Shown piece after piece: positions 43,186 to 55,491 of a stretch of DNA of 64,000 nt (the first letter of the stretch is position 1; each line of letters starts with the position of its first letter). Position numbers and translations under genes: made by a program. Source of the stretch: Bryum argenteum (taxonomy: Eukaryota; Streptophyta; Bryopsida; Bryales; Bryaceae); assembly GCA_037043015.1 (NCBI GenBank), contig CM073321.1, positions 29,439,010 to 29,503,009 of the forward strand, in the 5' to 3' direction. The notes beneath the pieces were generated by a model. That model made no database searches. It was given only the letters and a program-made list of their open reading frames with translations, and had not been told where the DNA came from.

Positions 43186-44061
43186 TTGATTAGGTCACGG
43201 CGAGCTTACCCGCCCCAGAGTCTAGTGATGACGGTGAGTCATTATACAAAACTTCGAACAATTGTTCTTTGTCACTTTCAAAAAGTTTGGCCATTTCTTG
43301 CGTCAAGGCATTTCGATATGTACACAACCACGGATGCGGCGTCGGTGACAATGGATTTTACAAAAGAAGGTGCGGATGAGGATGTTGTGGATTGCCCTCC
43401 AAGTAGAGGTCTTGTAAGGACCCCCGTATGCTCTCCGTCTCCTCTGAAGCGCATTTGTACATCCCCATCTCGTAGGCAATCTATGTCCCCTACCCTTCCT
43501 TCTAACATAATGCCTCAGAGGCAGCTCTTCTCTCAATTGGAGCGTTCTGATCCACTTCAGCCAGTTTCAACTTTGTCACCTACGGTGGTAGATGCAGCAA
43601 GAATAATGGTATATGCAGCAAGAATGTCGATTCCCGCTCAACCTCAGAATAAAGCCCTCAACAACTGTTTTACATGGACTACACATTCCCTTGGTTGTCT
43701 GCCACATCCTGCTTTGGCAAGAGGGAACCCCTTGCCTTATCCAAGCTCAGTTGGAATGCGCCGCCCTCCCTTAAGGAGAGCATCATGCACCATGCGTCCG
43801 CGTCCTGCCCCTCGCGCGTTGGCCTCACCTCTCCTTTCTCCTCCCTTGCGTTCTCTTGATTCACTCAGCAGGCGTGAGAGAGAAGGTTTTGACACTTGGC
43901 TTGCACGTCGGAGTAAATTCTTAGATACTACTAATTGCATGGCCTCCTCCCGTCGCAATGATCTTATTTGCGGAATCATGCGGCAACAAGAGGAGGACGC
44001 AAAGTTGTTAGAGAAATCTTCCAAGCCTTATGACTTAGAGTCCAAGGAGAAGGGGCTTTGA
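43186..44061 (+). CDS. C-terminal Ser/Pro- and Arg-rich module of element A
   Basis: Open frame ending at TGA 44059-44061. It is Ser/Pro/Arg-rich (PVCSPSPLKRICTSPSRR), with a basic helical end (DSLSRREREGFDTWLARR, NDLICGIMRQQEEDAKLLE). The first part (43186 to about 43308) probably contains an intron (donor gtgagt near 43231), so the listed start is not the true start. It is the last readable part of element A, in the same place as 58609-59328 in element B. A decayed element A palindrome lies upstream near 43108. No domain is recognised. Confidence 0.45.
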   Translation: MIRSRRAYPPQSLVMTVSHYTKLRTIVLCHFQKVWPFLASRHFDMYTTTDAASVTMDFTKEGADEDVVDCPPSRGLVRTPVCSPSPLKRICTSPSRRQSMSPTLPSNIMPQRQLFSQLERSDPLQPVSTLSPTVVDAARIMVYAARMSIPAQPQNKALNNCFTWTTHSLGCLPHPALARGNPLPYPSSVGMRRPPLRRASCTMRPRPAPRALASPLLSPPLRSLDSLSRREREGFDTWLARRSKFLDTTNCMASSRRNDLICGIMRQQEEDAKLLEKSSKPYDLESKEKGL

Positions 44062-46240
44062 TAACATATGTTCATTTTTGATATTGTGAATAAACAGTAC
44101 AAAGGACGTAGCTCCTACGTTATCCTCTCAGCATAGAAAACATTATCCGTATAATTAGTATATATTGTCTCTACTTCACTAAGATATAATTGGTATATCC
44201 CCCTACTTGTAGGCCTACACTTCATATTTGTGTACAAATGTATGTACCTTTTAATATTAAAATATTATTTATATTGTCTTTACTGAATGACATTCTGAAT
44301 TACATATGTACTATGGGTTATGAATGCTCCAGTTTGTTTAGTTCAGTCCAAATAAATGTACTTTATATAATATACTTGGGTTACTATTTTTAGTATTAGT
44401 AAATGGTTAATTTACGATTTACCTTATCCTATTTAGAGTAGTTTAAACATGAGTAGTTTCCATTCCATCCTTTGGTGTATTTGGGATCTTGAACGCTCAA
44501 TTTGAATGTCGTACTAATCTGCAAGTCATAATTATAGTACTTTTCAACAACTATTAGTACAATTTAGTAAATTTTGAGTGTTTGAAAATCTCAAAATGTG
44601 CATTTTGTCTCAATTTAATGAATACACCCTTTCACGGAAATCCTCCTAGTTGTATGCTGGAGGGGACCTACCCTTTCTAAAAACCGCAATTTTATCTTTT
44701 ATGTCGTCTTAGGGCACCTCGGATTCTATCTCCTCATCACTGTCTCAAGCTGTTGTCTTCAAAGGATGCTTGCGTATGGTGAAAACACAGTATAAAACTT
44801 GACTACGATTTGGAGAGTACAAGCCAAACTTGTCTCAGCAGCTGCTTCCTGGCGCTCAATAGAAAGCTCAAAGGATGTTGCTTAAATCCTCCGATGAAAA
44901 TGTTGCCGCCGCAATGAAGTTCCGCTGCCCTAAACCGCACTTTCACTGCGGTACGCTTTCGCACACCATCACAACAATCCGCACATTGAGTGTTTCCTCC
45001 AATAAACAAAAACTATCAAATCAACCTCATTACTCAAATGTCAATCTGAACCCTAAACTAAGAATTGAAGGAAGGATTCCACTAATTTTAGACTAAACCG
45101 GAGACAAAATCGGGCACTACAACGCTAACTTCAACCTTTGCGCATCTTTCCTCCAAACGCATTCACAACAACTCTAAAACCCTAAACGCACTCTTCCGCT
45201 CCAAACAAACGTAATAAAACCACTACCTACCTTTACTTTTTCAGCAGCTCCGCACAATTGTGCTCCAAACGCACACAGTGAGAGTGTTGCATACGATCAA
45301 TTGCTCAACAACAAAAGACTATCCTCCGCACATGCCAACCTTGAGAGTTTCTACATTTAACCCGGTATTCGTTATAATGGGAGAACAATCTCCCAAATTA
45401 ATACATGGAGTACAATCGAGCTGAAATTCACTTAGTTATAGGTGACACCGCAAGTATATGTATTATGAAAATAAGATTTCCATTAAATTGGGAGGTCCAC
45501 TTAAATCAAACAATTATGTAAAACGTAAGTCATAATATGAAGAAAATAAAACAAAGTGATTAAGACCACTTTTGTAAGCACTATGGAAAGCACTTGACGT
45601 AGATTGGCGATACGAGGTTGGGTGATTGGCACTATTTATTTCCTACCTATACACTAACAGCACTAAGTCATGTCTATCACAAGAGTTGCTCAAACGAGTT
45701 CTATCGGTTTCAATCCTGGAACCCGGACCATCAGAGAGTGACTTAACACTTTCACCAACCACCAACAGCTCATGACTTGGTGAATTCTCTCCACACAAAT
45801 GTGCTATTTATACAGATCCCAACACATTTCAAATTGAAGTAATGATGCGAGAATATGAAGATATTTAATAAGAGACAATTTTTAAAGGCCCAATATTAGA
45901 ATTAGCATATAGACTCAATCCATAATTTGAATATATAATAGGGAATGAACAAAAAACACTATTATATGTAATATACTCAAGACTATATATTTGAATACGA
46001 ACTAAAGGGTCTAAGAGTGGTCCATCGGATGCCTAGAACATCCTTGATGTAAAACTACTCTTCTATAGATGTGGCAAGTTCTCCCAAAGAGGCCTTAATA
46101 TTATTGATTTGAATCTCAGGTATTACAATAGTAATATTTTGACCTAAACCGTTCTCCCCCCTAGGTTGCTTTGTTCTTGATTTCCATGCTATGAAAAACT
46201 GAAAATCGCATCCGTACGTTGAGATGAAACGTCGATGCCT
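44062..46240. other. AT-rich region between elements A and B
   Basis: No gene is recognised. 44100-44600 is AT-rich; 44800-45300 has several 'cgcattcacaacaact' and 'ccgcac' words; 45440-46240 is AT-rich again. A B-box-like 'gggttccagga' lies on the minus strand near 45720, possibly another SINE remnant. The end of A and the start of B must lie here, but I could not find terminal repeats. Confidence 0.4.
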
Positions 46241-46249
46241 CTCTCAAAT

Positions 46250-48652
46250 GTTCAACGTAGTTTTTTGTTTACATCCCAATCCGTACAATACTTTTGAACA
46301 TCCCTATCCCGTGATATGGGACGAAATAACTAAATTTCTACGGTATTAGATAAATCTGGGTTTGAATTTGGATCAAACATAGCACGCCCAAGCCAAAATG
46401 GGCGGCCATCTGTGCGGCATGGATGTAGTGCAACAAAATATCCCTTGTAAAGGTCACGTCCAACTCGGAATGACGGAGCTGATCGATCACGCCTTTGACC
46501 AACAAAGTACTCGTCCTCGCCGTACTCTTCACAAAGTGTCCCCTCCAATGTAAACTCATCTTCTACAGCATGTGCAAGACAAGTTGATGGCCAATGTTCC
46601 AAAGCTGAAGATTCCTCAAGAGTTGACGGGATACCATGTTGCGGAGATATTGGTGTATCCATAGGTATACAAAGAGCATCGTATACGTTTTTTATGTCCA
46701 ACCAATACTTCATTACCCTCTAGCAACTACTCGTGAAGGAAAGATTTGAAGTTGGGAACCTCTTGAACGAGGTGAGGAATGAGAGGAAGCGTCTCTAGCT
46801 TCATGAAACATTTTATGAAAAGAGGGATAGTAGGATAATCCTCCTTATGCAAAGCCATGCTCCAACGACCAAATAATGCATCTATGTCATCATGAGTGTG
46901 ACCGACTAGCATAAAATTAACATATACTTCTCGGAATACCTGTTTGGCTACGAGAAGGGACCAAAAATTGAAGACATACCTATTTTTGTTATCACTAACA
47001 GCATTATCCATTTGTACATTTAATACAGGAGGCAATAGCTTAGCTGGAACCAAAATGTCAAGAATTGGGCCAAGTGGATCCATATACATCTTTGAACCAT
47101 GTAGAAGAGCAGCGTACAGAGGATGCGAAGATGGCTCTGTAAAAAGTTGTCTGGAGAAGGATTTCGCCTGAGCCTCCATATCACGTAGCAACTTTGCAAA
47201 TGACCCCACAGTGTAATTTTTATCATTTGAGAAAATATCTAGTCCAAAATGTGCATAGCTGTGATCTACATGTCCATGAGCTAAAATGCTTGTTACTACA
47301 AGAGGCAACTTCATGAGACCATCTAAGTTCTTCACCTTGTGAGATAAGGCAGGAGAGGTTGTCTTTGAGTGGTCCATCTTGTCATGCATGATTGTAAGAA
47401 CCTCATAAGGCATTGTCTTCGACCTAAAACGGTTGAGGTAATACAAGACCCTATGAGCAAACGCCGAGTCCAAGTGCACACTTAGTTTCCTCGACCATAA
47501 AAGTGCAGATTGACCTTCTGGTAAGGTGAGCTTCATCAAGGAGTCTAACTCATCACAATTCAAGCACCGTGCAAAATTGTCCCTTGCTCTCTTGGCGTAG
47601 TACTCATGATAGCTGAGTCGGCGAATTTTGCTAAGGTTTGAAGCTGACACTAGTGGAAGCCCGCAGTCAGCAAGATGTTGACATATAGGCGGAATCTGAT
47701 CTTTCCACTTAAAACTTGAAGGAAGTATCTTCATTACAAGCTTCTCCCCTGATGAAAGGCTATGAGACTTGTGAGGCATGTGGTGTGCATGCCTAGCAAG
47801 TAATGCACCCAAGACAGCAGAAGCTACAACAGTATGAACCCTGGGCTTTCGTTTTCCAGTATTCCCATGGTGTTGGGCTTCAAAACCACTAGCTGCGTTC
47901 AAAGCGTTGCGATAAAAGACGCTAGAACTTACACCCATAGTTTGCATCCACGCTAACGAATATACATCTATACCTTCAAGTGTCACCACATTCCGCCTAC
48001 TAGCGTTTGTATGGAACTGTCGATGAACATCTAGTTTGATGTGATTTTTGAACTACACTTTTGTGTTTTCATACATGCGTGACCTAAGAACCTTTATCTT
48101 CTCTCTAGGATAGTGTTGGACACAGTTTTGGCTACAGCAGGTATTCGATGCGACTTCGTTGATAGATTGTGGAGTCAACACGTTTTGGGCTTTGAGAGAT
48201 GCTTGAGTGGGAGCGTTCCTATTCGAATTGTCATACAATTGAGTGCGTCTACCACGGACCCTACACTGTTCTTTAACCCATCGGTTGTACACATCTTGCA
48301 GGGTATGGTGCAAAAGACTTACAGCGTTCAAAAATACCTATTCAATGGGCCAAGACTTGAAGGAGTAAATCCAATAGTCACGATTGTCCACAGGGACAAA
48401 CAAAGTTGAAACTTGCACCACGATAAGAGAATCACCAAGGAGACTTGAAGTATCAGTAAGGGCACTGGATCGTAAATTTTGAGGTAAACCTTCTGCAATT
48501 TGGAGACCAGCCTTGTTGTGCAACGACACCGTCCTTCCCGACCAAAGCCAAGATGGAACAACCTGAAATTCTGGTATATCCGGGTTCATTGGTGGAACAA
48601 CAGAATTCTCCTCAGCCGAGGAGACGTCCATGCTGCACATGCACAGGAACAT
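46250..48652 (-). pseudogene. DUF7869-type transposase-like gene of element B
   Basis: Minus-strand frame from about 48652 to 46727 with TAG for Gln at 48340-48338, 48055-48053 and 46729-46727, then a 1-bp shift in an A6 run near 46700 and a C-terminal part that reads on through TAG 46332-46330 and a TGA near 46258. Features in order: NTCCSQNCVQHYPREKI (Cys-rich), SSSVFYRNALNAASGF, LTIMHDKMDHSKT, HVDHSYAHFGLDIF, PVLNVQMDNAVSDNKNRY, NFMLVGHTHDDIDALFGRWS, and a BAH/chromo-like end (YFVALHPCRTDGRPFWLGRA). This matches the DUF7869 family that I recall as common in non-seed plants. The spaced Asp residues suggest an RNase H-like transposase, which is my inference. Its start lies about 80 bp from the palindrome array. 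Confidence 0.75.
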
Positions 48653-48727
48653 AAGATATAAGTTTTAAGTTATGCAGACAATCACATAAAAGTCCTATAA
48701 TAGATTAATATCACGTCTCCTTGTACA

Positions 48728-49735
48728 GTTTAGCTGAAGTCGAGCTAACTATTGATTTGTAGAATGTCAGCTCATGTAGTTTGACTTGTATTCATTTAAA
48801 ATGTTTGACGATCTATGTTAATATCATATGACAAAGAACACTTTTGCGGTTGAGAAATTTAGCTTGACTCGAGCTAAACTTCATGACATGGAATCTCACT
48901 AACTTAACCTCCAGTCGAGCTGAATTGTATGTCATCACGTCCAACATAGTAAAGCATGCTAAATGATACAGAATGTTCAATAAATTAGCTGAAGTCGAGC
49001 TAAACTTCAGAGAGTGAAATGTAACGCAATTTAGTTCAAATCGAGCTAAAACGCTTACTAGTATTGAATGACCTGCAGATTAGCTCGACTCCGGGTAAAC
49101 TGATTAGCCAGAAATGAGTTTGACAGTAGCTCGAATCGAGCTAAAACTTGATGTATTGATTATGCTGCAATTTAGCTCGAATCGAGCTAAAATGCTAAGC
49201 CGTGAATGTCCTACATATAGCTCGAGTCAGGATAAACTGATATGCGGGAAATGTCTTCCACTTAGCTCAAATCGAGCTAACTTGTGTCCTACTGAATGTC
49301 CTGCAATTAAGCTCAATTCGAGCTGAATTGCTTTGCGGGAATTGTCCATTCATTTAGCTCGAGTCGAGCTAAACTGCTTAGCTGGAAATGACTTGCCATT
49401 TAGCTTCATTTGAGTTACAATTTTGAGTATCGGATGTCAAGCATATAAGCTCGAGTATAATATGTATAATAGAAAAAGCTCCTCAATTTAGCTCGACTCA
49501 AGCTAAACAACATAGTATTGGATGTCCAGCAGTTTAGCTTGACTCGAGCTTAAAATCATTGTATCAGATGCCTTGCAATTCAGCTCGACTCGAGCTAAAC
49601 TGCTCGAGTGGGGAATTCCTGTAATTTAGCTCGAGTCAAGCAAAACTGCTCGACTCTGAAAGTCCCGCAATTCAGCTCGACTCGAGCTAAATTGCTCAAC
49701 TAAGAAAATCTCACTATTTAGCTCAACTCGAGCTA
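48728..49735. repeat. Palindrome array, element B motif, about 46-bp period
   Basis: About twenty copies of a 21-bp palindrome, half-site TTTAGCTCGA, one central base, complement. From 49029 to 49735 they recur every 41-50 bp (for example 49171, 49217, 49262, 49309, 49354, 49399, 49447, 49488, 49534, 49580, 49623, 49670, 49713). Spacers share only a faint 'ctgctt....ggaatgtcctgcaa' pattern, while the palindrome is well kept. The array sits between the minus-strand transposase and the plus-strand modifier gene. Confidence 0.95.
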
Positions 49736-51538
49736 AATGGCTTTCCTCTTTCGTTCCCGAGAATTACGGCGCATATATTGGATTGATCACACCTCCTGAT
49801 ACTCTGAAAGCAGTAGATTTGCACTCGATAAGGATGCAACCAAAATGAAAGCTTGCATGAACTTACATTGAAAACACACATTGTAAAAGAAAGCAGTAAA
49901 GGCGTCTACGACGCCTCTGGTACAATACTTTGCCTAGTATACGTTGACGACTCCGAAACCGAACTATAAAATTCAAAAAGCACTATTACGCACAATAATA
50001 AAGATACAATTCTTTATGTTGCCATATACCGTGGAGTCATACCTTAAGGCTTGTGTGGAATTCATCTGGATCGCGACCTGGAGCTCGATGGAATCTTAAA
50101 CGCCGACGGAGCCAAAAACCTTGAAGGAGGGACATCACCTTCACATAATGAGGAAAAGGAATCAACACAGCCATGTTCTCAGAGGTCATTCAGATTCGTC
50201 TGATCGTTTCCCGCGCTCCTCCTTATCTCGAGATGTGGCGGGAGATACATATGCGATACATCAGGAAAATCAATGGTGGGATTTCGGGAGGATACTTTCT
50301 TATCCCTATTTTTCTACATAGAAGTGGCATCCGCAAAGTATAGCGGGAATCCACCCTTGATTCGTGCCGACTTCGACGAATTCTGTACATCACCGCTACG
50401 AGCATTTGTCGTCGGCAAGGAATTGATGTGGCAAATGTCCTCTTAAATTGGTAAGGCATACTCAAAAATTGTCAAAGATTAGGTTGTAAAAGGTAATTGT
50501 CGCCCCAAGCGCCATTTCCGTATTGAAATTTCTCAAAAACGGCCGTCAGGAGTTCAAAATTGAAATTTCTCATCAATCGTTGGCCAAAACTCATTGGCCA
50601 AAATAGGCTTCCGATGAAAGCATGCATTTCAAAGTTAGCATGCAATTTTTGACCATGCAATTAAATTTTAGGCATACTCGAATAGTTTATATTTGAAAGA
50701 TAATTATATTCTTTTAAATATTGTATGTTCATTTTTACCGTAGTTAAGAAATAAATGTACGATGTCCTATTAAATGAATAGAGAAATGAGTAGTTTAATT
50801 GTTTTTATGGACATCAATGATTATGTGTATTGCTTAATGAGATTCGATTCAATTCAAAGTTTCACTTAGATGGGTTTTTATGCATGTGGATATGGTTTAT
50901 TTCACATGTCAACTTGAATGGATACTTTGTTTATGATGAGTTGTAATTATCAATCTTCTCAAATTAGGTGTTTTATAAGCGTTTTGTGGCATTTCAAAGT
51001 CCCTCGTAATGAATACATTAAAAATGAGTATCTTTTATAGAGTGCCATGGATTGCATATGATTAGGTACTTTACATAATTCAATGTCAATAATTAAGAGT
51101 TTTCACAAAAACATAACGATATTGAATTCTCAATAATAACAAACTAAAACAACTTGATAAGGAATCTCTACGCAATATCCTCTTAAGAGCATAAAAAAAA
51201 TGTTATAGAATGGATTACTCCAAATAAATATGCTACTTAATATAAGGCTCTCAACTTGCTTTGCAATAAATAACATAAAGCATATATTAAAAGAGCGAAT
51301 TCAATGTATCAAATGTAATTATCCAATATAATATATTATACCGGTAATATTTTGAACATTATGTACGACACTTTGACAAAATGGTTAGCATGAGGCATAA
51401 CAACATGCAATGATAATTAAATTGCATTACGGCTCATCAATACATCCAACCAAAGCGATAGAGAGGACTACTTTCATTCTACTTCGCTCCACTATGAATA
51501 AAACATTAACTTATACCTACATAAGGTACTAGAAACCT

Positions 51539-51625
51539 AAATACTAAACCCTAAACTTCAAACTTTAATCCTAAATCCTAAACCCTAAACCGTAAACACT
51601 AAACCTTGAACCCTCAATCCTTAAC
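51539..51625. repeat. Degenerate telomere-like tract
   Basis: A run of CTAAACC-type words (taaaccctaaac, taaatcctaaaccctaaacc). Degenerate plant-type telomere repeat, interstitial. Confidence 0.6.
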
Positions 51626-52210
51626 TCAAAATGCTAAACATCACCCACAACTTCTACTGCATCACGAACACCCTGCTTTGTATGTTTACTATCACTAACA
51701 ATTTTACACTTTTGTTCATCTTACAAGTACAAGTCTCTATTTTTAATCATATCTGCTAGGTTTTATGCTCCAAGATGAGTAACATTGAGAGAAAGTCTTA
51801 ACTTATCTATCAAATTCAGTGCAAAGAGTGAAAATAGCTTGCTATATTACGTCAAAGCATATACCAAAATATTTGATCAAGTGTAGGTCAGCTCATGTCA
51901 AGAAATTCAAAATATAGGACTTGAAATGAAAGTAATCCTCTCATGTTAAATAGATCCTTACATCAATAAGGGACATGGATGTATTATGGTCACCCTTGAA
52001 TGTGAAATGTGCTCATCTGAATGACTTTAACTTCTGCTAAGCTATTTATTTTTAATGATAGACGTACGTAAATAGTTTTCAGTAATAAATAATAATAACA
52101 ATCTAATCGTAATTATCCATGGAATACCAATGATAACGTTCAAAAATATGAATAAAATTTGCACTATATTCATAATAATGTTAAATAACTTGCTATATAT
52201 TACTATCAAC

Positions 52211-52549
52211 GTTGTCATACCGGGCGGGCAGGCCGCCCGCCTGTCCGCCCGCCTTGTCCGTCCAATTGAGTTGTGGCTCGCCCGATAGGGTCAAACGGCT
52301 GTTGACTTTTAGTTTAGGTAAAAAAACGACGACGTGGCAAGGGTTTAGGTGAAAAGTAAGCCACTTGGCCGCCGCGTACGGGCCGCGTGGAACCCCCTAC
52401 ACGCTTTTTACTGCAAAGTTTGTTACCCACAAAAAATTACACACCCCCTACAATCAAGGTGGGCGGGCACCCCCGTCTGTCCGGGACAACTCGTACGCCC
52501 GTTTTGCCCGCCCGATTACCTCAACACGCCCGATATGACAACCTTGATT
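52211..52549. mobile_element. GC-rich MITE-like element
   Basis: A 340-bp GC island in AT-rich DNA with inverted ends: left GTTGTCATACCGGGCG, right the complement of CGCCCGATATGACAAC (15 of 16 match). The interior repeats GGGCGGGC/GCCCGCCC words near both ends. No coding capacity. A target duplication is not obvious, and the hAT- or other superfamily origin is open. Confidence 0.65.
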
Positions 52550-53399
52550 ACTATACATAATGTATTCCTATAGTAATGTATTATATAGCCATAATTACCA
52601 ATATAGTGAATATTATATTTTTGTAACATATCATTAACTTGTACATATAAATTCTATGTAAAAGTATATTGAGAATACATGGCATTATTTACTAATATGT
52701 AGTCATTACTTATGGACAAAAGTTGGAAACTAAATCCATTATACATGAATCCAAAAGTAATACATTAACATGAACAAACGTTGAAACTAAACCCTTTGCA
52801 CTTGAATCCAAGAGTAATACTTATGTACCTTGCCATTTACAAAAGTTGGAAAATAAACCACGCTTCAAGATTTGAATTCAACAGTGATACTTATGTACAT
52901 TAACATGGACAAATGTTGGAAACTAAACCATTTACACTTTAATTAAAATTTAATACTCATGTAAAGAATATAAAAATGAAAAAGTATTCATGATTTCACA
53001 TAAATATGGTGCTAGGGTAAACATGCCACATGTCTAGGAATATCGAAATCTAAAACCTAAACAATAACCAATATACTTTACTAATTTAACTTAATATACT
53101 AATCTCTAAAAATAAACTTGGTTGAAAATGGTAATAAGAATTGTAATGTAAAGTTCTCATACTTAAAATAGAGTATAAAATATTGCAGATCAACTTAGTT
53201 CCAAAAAAATGACAAAACTAAATAGAAAACTAATATTATTAAACTTAGTACTAAACTTAGCGTGTTTGAATTAGCATTCTATTGTTGCTGAGAAAAAGAT
53301 GATTAATAAAAGTGAATGAATTAAAATTTACATGTTAGAAAATATAATTACGAGTACTAAACTTAGAGAGAAAAATGGTGGAATAAATCAAATTTTGAA

Positions 53400-53831
53400 A
53401 AATGATTGCCATGGCCATAATCATGTCACTGAAGCAAACTCTCTACGTCATGCTCGACTTGAATTAAGCCAAGGAATGAACGGGTTATGGCGGATTGCAA
53501 ATTCTTCATTATTAACGGCCAGCATAGCGTCGCTGCATCGAAGGAGATGATCGAAAGACAGTCAGTCCGTGAGCCAATTCGAAAGGACTTTCGAACTTGG
53601 AACGCCTACGTTGTTTGGACTGAGGATGTCCACAAGCTCCGCAAAATATCGGCTTTTTATAACAGAGTGAATTACTTTACTTAGTTTAAGCTGACGTAGG
53701 CGACGAATATCCTTGCCGCTTGAAAGGTGTGGGAGGAGTTTAGGTGTCAACTACCAAGATGCGAAGCATCTGGAGTGGCAGGAAATCGGATTAAGCCGAA
53801 GAGAGCCGCAAGCCAAACTATCGCGTACGAT
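53400..53831 (+). pseudogene. ParB-like domain segment of element B
   Basis: The frame reads CKFFIINGQHSVAASKEMIE (ParB-like signature), DFRTWNAYVVWTEDVHKLRK and ISAFYNRVNYFT, followed by TAG and TAG at Gln-like positions and TGA at an Arg-like position, then KVWEEFRCQLPRCEASGVAG. It is homologous to 7930-8130 of element A (FAIIDGHHSVEAARELI). The donor GTAAGC at 53832 ends it. The part before 53487 is in poor frame. Confidence 0.6.
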
Positions 53832-54144
53832 GTAAGCGCTCCTCAAACCTCTTCGTCCAAGTTTAGCTCGAATCGAGCTAAACTGCACAATGAATCTCAA
53901 AACCACTACAGACTACTTTAGATCGAGTTGAGCTAAATTGCACAAGCAACACTGTGAATAAGGATCCCCTTGGTTTAGCTCGGTTCAAGCTAAACTGTAG
54001 TGATATTATGTTAGCTTTGTCATTACTCAGTACTTGTTGAGCACCTATGTAATTTAGCTTGATTCGAGCTAAATGTTGGGCTCCATCGAATCTTAATACT
54101 CATAACTGCTACTCAATTATGCCGAAATTCTTTTCGGCTATTAG
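53832..54144 (+). other. Intron carrying four element B palindromes
   Basis: Donor GTAAGC at 53832, acceptor cggctattag ending at 54144. Palindromes near 53861, 53918, 53974 and 54054. It occupies the same place in the gene as the element A intron that begins at 8236. Confidence 0.65.
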
Positions 54145-55491
54145 CACAAGGTTCTCAATGATCGACATTGTCAGCCATCAGAAGGAACTTAACAAGAAGG
54201 GCGGAAAAAAATTGTTTACCCTTACAAACGAGATCAAGATCATCACCGCTCCGCAACACCTCTATAATCTCTAGGAATCGGTGATTACATGCGCCGCCCA
54301 ACGAAGCCTTGTTGACCCCGAGTTCAAAACCGGATCGAAGTTTAAGGACAAAGAGGACTTTATTCCGGACAAAGATACAACTCTTAATTGGGAGTTCTTC
54401 AAGTTCCTTCGCAACCTCTCCGAAAGTGACCACGAGAAGCTCTGCAGACATATCTTGAACGAGTCAGGGCCATCAAGAAACTGTATTACCTGAAGGTTGT
54501 ATAAAAGCAACTAAAGGCACTGCTGGAGGACTGTTACGCTTGGAAGAAATACGTTGAACGATTGAAGCAGAAAGCTATCGCCCAACTCCAGCTTCAGAAG
54601 ACCAATCCTGAATTGGGGTATTTTCAAGGGCAATGTACTTGACGTTCAGGCGTGGGAACAGTTTAAGAAGGAATACTACGTCACAAAAGCGTCGAAACAA
54701 GCACTTCTCGAGTGGGGTGTTCCCAACATTTACCACGCCAACCAGAAGGCGACCATGCACCGGAACAGCAACTGCGAGGACATCTCGCCATACGCGAAAG
54801 AGTTCTTCCGCGTATTCCTTGACGTCCGACAACGATTCCAATCGTCGAGTGGGGTCGTTCATACTCGGTTTTCCAACGGGCGAACCCGATGAAGCTTCAT
54901 GACTGGGGCGAAGATTCATGGGGTACCGATCGCGAAGACCCTAATCTTGGAATTATCGACTTCAGACTCATTCCAAGATCCGCTAGAAAGGCAAAATTCA
55001 TTGTCGAGAAACCGTTCTTCGAGATGTTCATGAACATCTTCGGACAGCAAGATAAGCCTTCTCTCAAGGCTATTCCTCTCTCGCTGTTTATATGTGGGGA
55101 TGAAAAAGACTTTGAGCAAGTTCAACACTTTGCAAAGACCAGTCTCTACTTCAATGGTGTGAATTAAATGTTAATTCAATCCATTTACCAGCCTTCCGTT
55201 AACGAGCGTCTTGGAGGGTTTCCGGCTAAGAGTAAGCAGGCCGTGAAGCCTGTACGACTTCTCTTCCTCAAGCAGTCATCCGTTGTGGTCATGGGGGAAA
55301 TAAAAGCAATTTACTCCGTCCCATCACACATACTGTACCAGAAGCCGCAAAAATACAATGAGGTGGAGTACAACATGTTCTCAAAGGAGCTGAAAATAGA
55401 GTTCTATCTGCACGTCATCAATCTCTTCTGCGGCCCCAATGAATCTGTGTGCCTTATCTGTTCCGAGTCAAAAGCCGTTACTACAAGCACA
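54145..55491 (+). pseudogene. Methyltransferase-like part of the element B protein
   Basis: Begins RFSMIDIVSHQKELNKKG (compare A: RLKNIDTSKEGKK), and has NWEFFKFLRNLSESDHEKL, a helical block, KEYYVTKASKQALLEWGVPN, LHDWGEDSWGTDRED, FFEMFMNIFGQQDKPSLKA, then ILYQKPQKYNEVEYNMFS and LKIEFYLHVINLFCGPNESV followed by CLICSESKAVTTS, matching A's FYIDLVHKYC...IFAGSKFMV. 'KP' followed by a C-terminal glycine-poor motif I is the order of permuted amino-DNA methyltransferases. Several frame changes and stops (TAG 54272-54274, TAA 55165-55167) show decay. ICSESK replaces the Gly-containing motif, so catalysis is unlikely in this copy. Confidence 0.5.

Larger units (their letters stand above)
49740..53330. 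other. AT-rich, mostly non-coding insertion-like region
   Basis: No palindromes of type B occur here although they flank it on both sides, so it may be inserted DNA. It contains telomere-like tracts (51539-51625) and a MITE-like element (52211-52549). Otherwise AT-rich without coding signal. Confidence 0.5.

Noticed and set aside
7531-48340. Altered nuclear code with TAG/TAA = Gln and TGA = Trp
   Set aside because: Gln is also written CAA/CAG and Trp TGG in the same frames, decay is mixed with some frameshifts, TGA stands for both Arg and Trp, and plant telomere-type and TE features argue for the standard code. C-to-T decay explains all three stop types.
48984-49735. CRISPR-like array (repeats of about 21 bp with spacers of about 25 bp)
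   Set aside because: The repeats are diverged, spacers are recognisably related to each other, no cas genes exist, and the context is a eukaryotic transposon.
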